Positions 6,562-6,617 of a stretch of 6,617 nt of DNA are shown here, one piece after another. Both the position numbers and the translations under genes were made by a program. The notes below the pieces were generated by a model, which ran no database searches, was not told the origin of the DNA, and saw nothing but the letters and a program-made list of their open reading frames with translations. Positions within the stretch are counted from its first letter, which is position 1; each line of letters begins with the position of its first letter. The stretch lies in NCBI GenBank assembly GCA_050694055.1, contig JBOGWX010000024.1:1-6617 (forward strand), given 5' to 3'. The stretch is from WHSV01 sp050694055 (GTDB taxonomy: Bacteria; Actinomycetota; CADDZG01; WHSQ01).

Positions 6562-6612
6562 CACAGTTTCGACCGTTACCGACGCCGACCGTCGGATTTA
6601 GTCGAAACTGTG
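6562..6612 (+). terminator. Long inverted repeat downstream of the regulator, possible terminator
   Basis: Bases 6562-6573 (CACAGTTTCGAC) and 6601-6612 (GTCGAAACTGTG) are perfect 12-base inverted repeats. The 27-base interval contains a second hairpin, CCGAC (6579-6583) and GTCGG (6591-6595). It begins 23 bases after the stop codon. There is no T-tract after the stem, so this is not a classical intrinsic terminator. It may terminate in both directions, stabilise the 3' end, or be an operator for a gene beyond the window. Confidence 0.5.
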
Positions 6613-6617
6613 ACCCC

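Noticed and set aside
1..6617. CRISPR arrays, tRNA or rRNA genes
   Set aside because: No regularly spaced repeats, cloverleaf-like segments with conserved T-arm motifs, or rRNA signatures were seen on either strand.

Overview
The window is high-GC DNA with GTG and TTG starts, tightly overlapping genes and an AfsR/SARP-type regulator, which together point to an actinobacterium. The genus cannot be told from the sequence. There are three blocks: an ISL3-family insertion sequence (1-1432, transposase on the minus strand), a minus-strand run of related polytopic membrane proteins (about 1433-3552), and one very large plus-strand regulator (3662-6538) divergently transcribed from the membrane genes. 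A hairpin-forming inverted repeat closes the window.

The membrane block is an array of paralogues at different stages of completeness. In transcription order it holds: a 202-residue protein that matches only the N-terminal half of the family; a 396-residue protein with about ten membrane segments and the cytoplasmic tail that, in relatives, leads into a histidine kinase; a 29-codon ORF that resembles only a first membrane segment; and a fourth member cut by the insertion sequence after 71 codons. Every junction is a 4- or 8-base start/stop overlap, so the block is almost certainly one translationally coupled operon. None of the members in the window carries a kinase domain.

The insertion sequence has 27-bp imperfect terminal inverted repeats (22 of 27 matching) and an apparently intact DDE transposase. 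Its right end lies exactly at a codon boundary of the fourth membrane gene and supplies a stop codon four codons later. The left flank is outside the window, so the expected target duplication cannot be verified here.

The plus-strand gene encodes a 958-residue protein: an OmpR-like winged-helix DNA-binding domain, a BTAD domain, an AAA-type ATPase with clear Walker A and B motifs, and about seven TPR-like repeats. It is a plausible local regulator, but a link to the membrane array rests only on divergent orientation and a shared region of about 110 bases.
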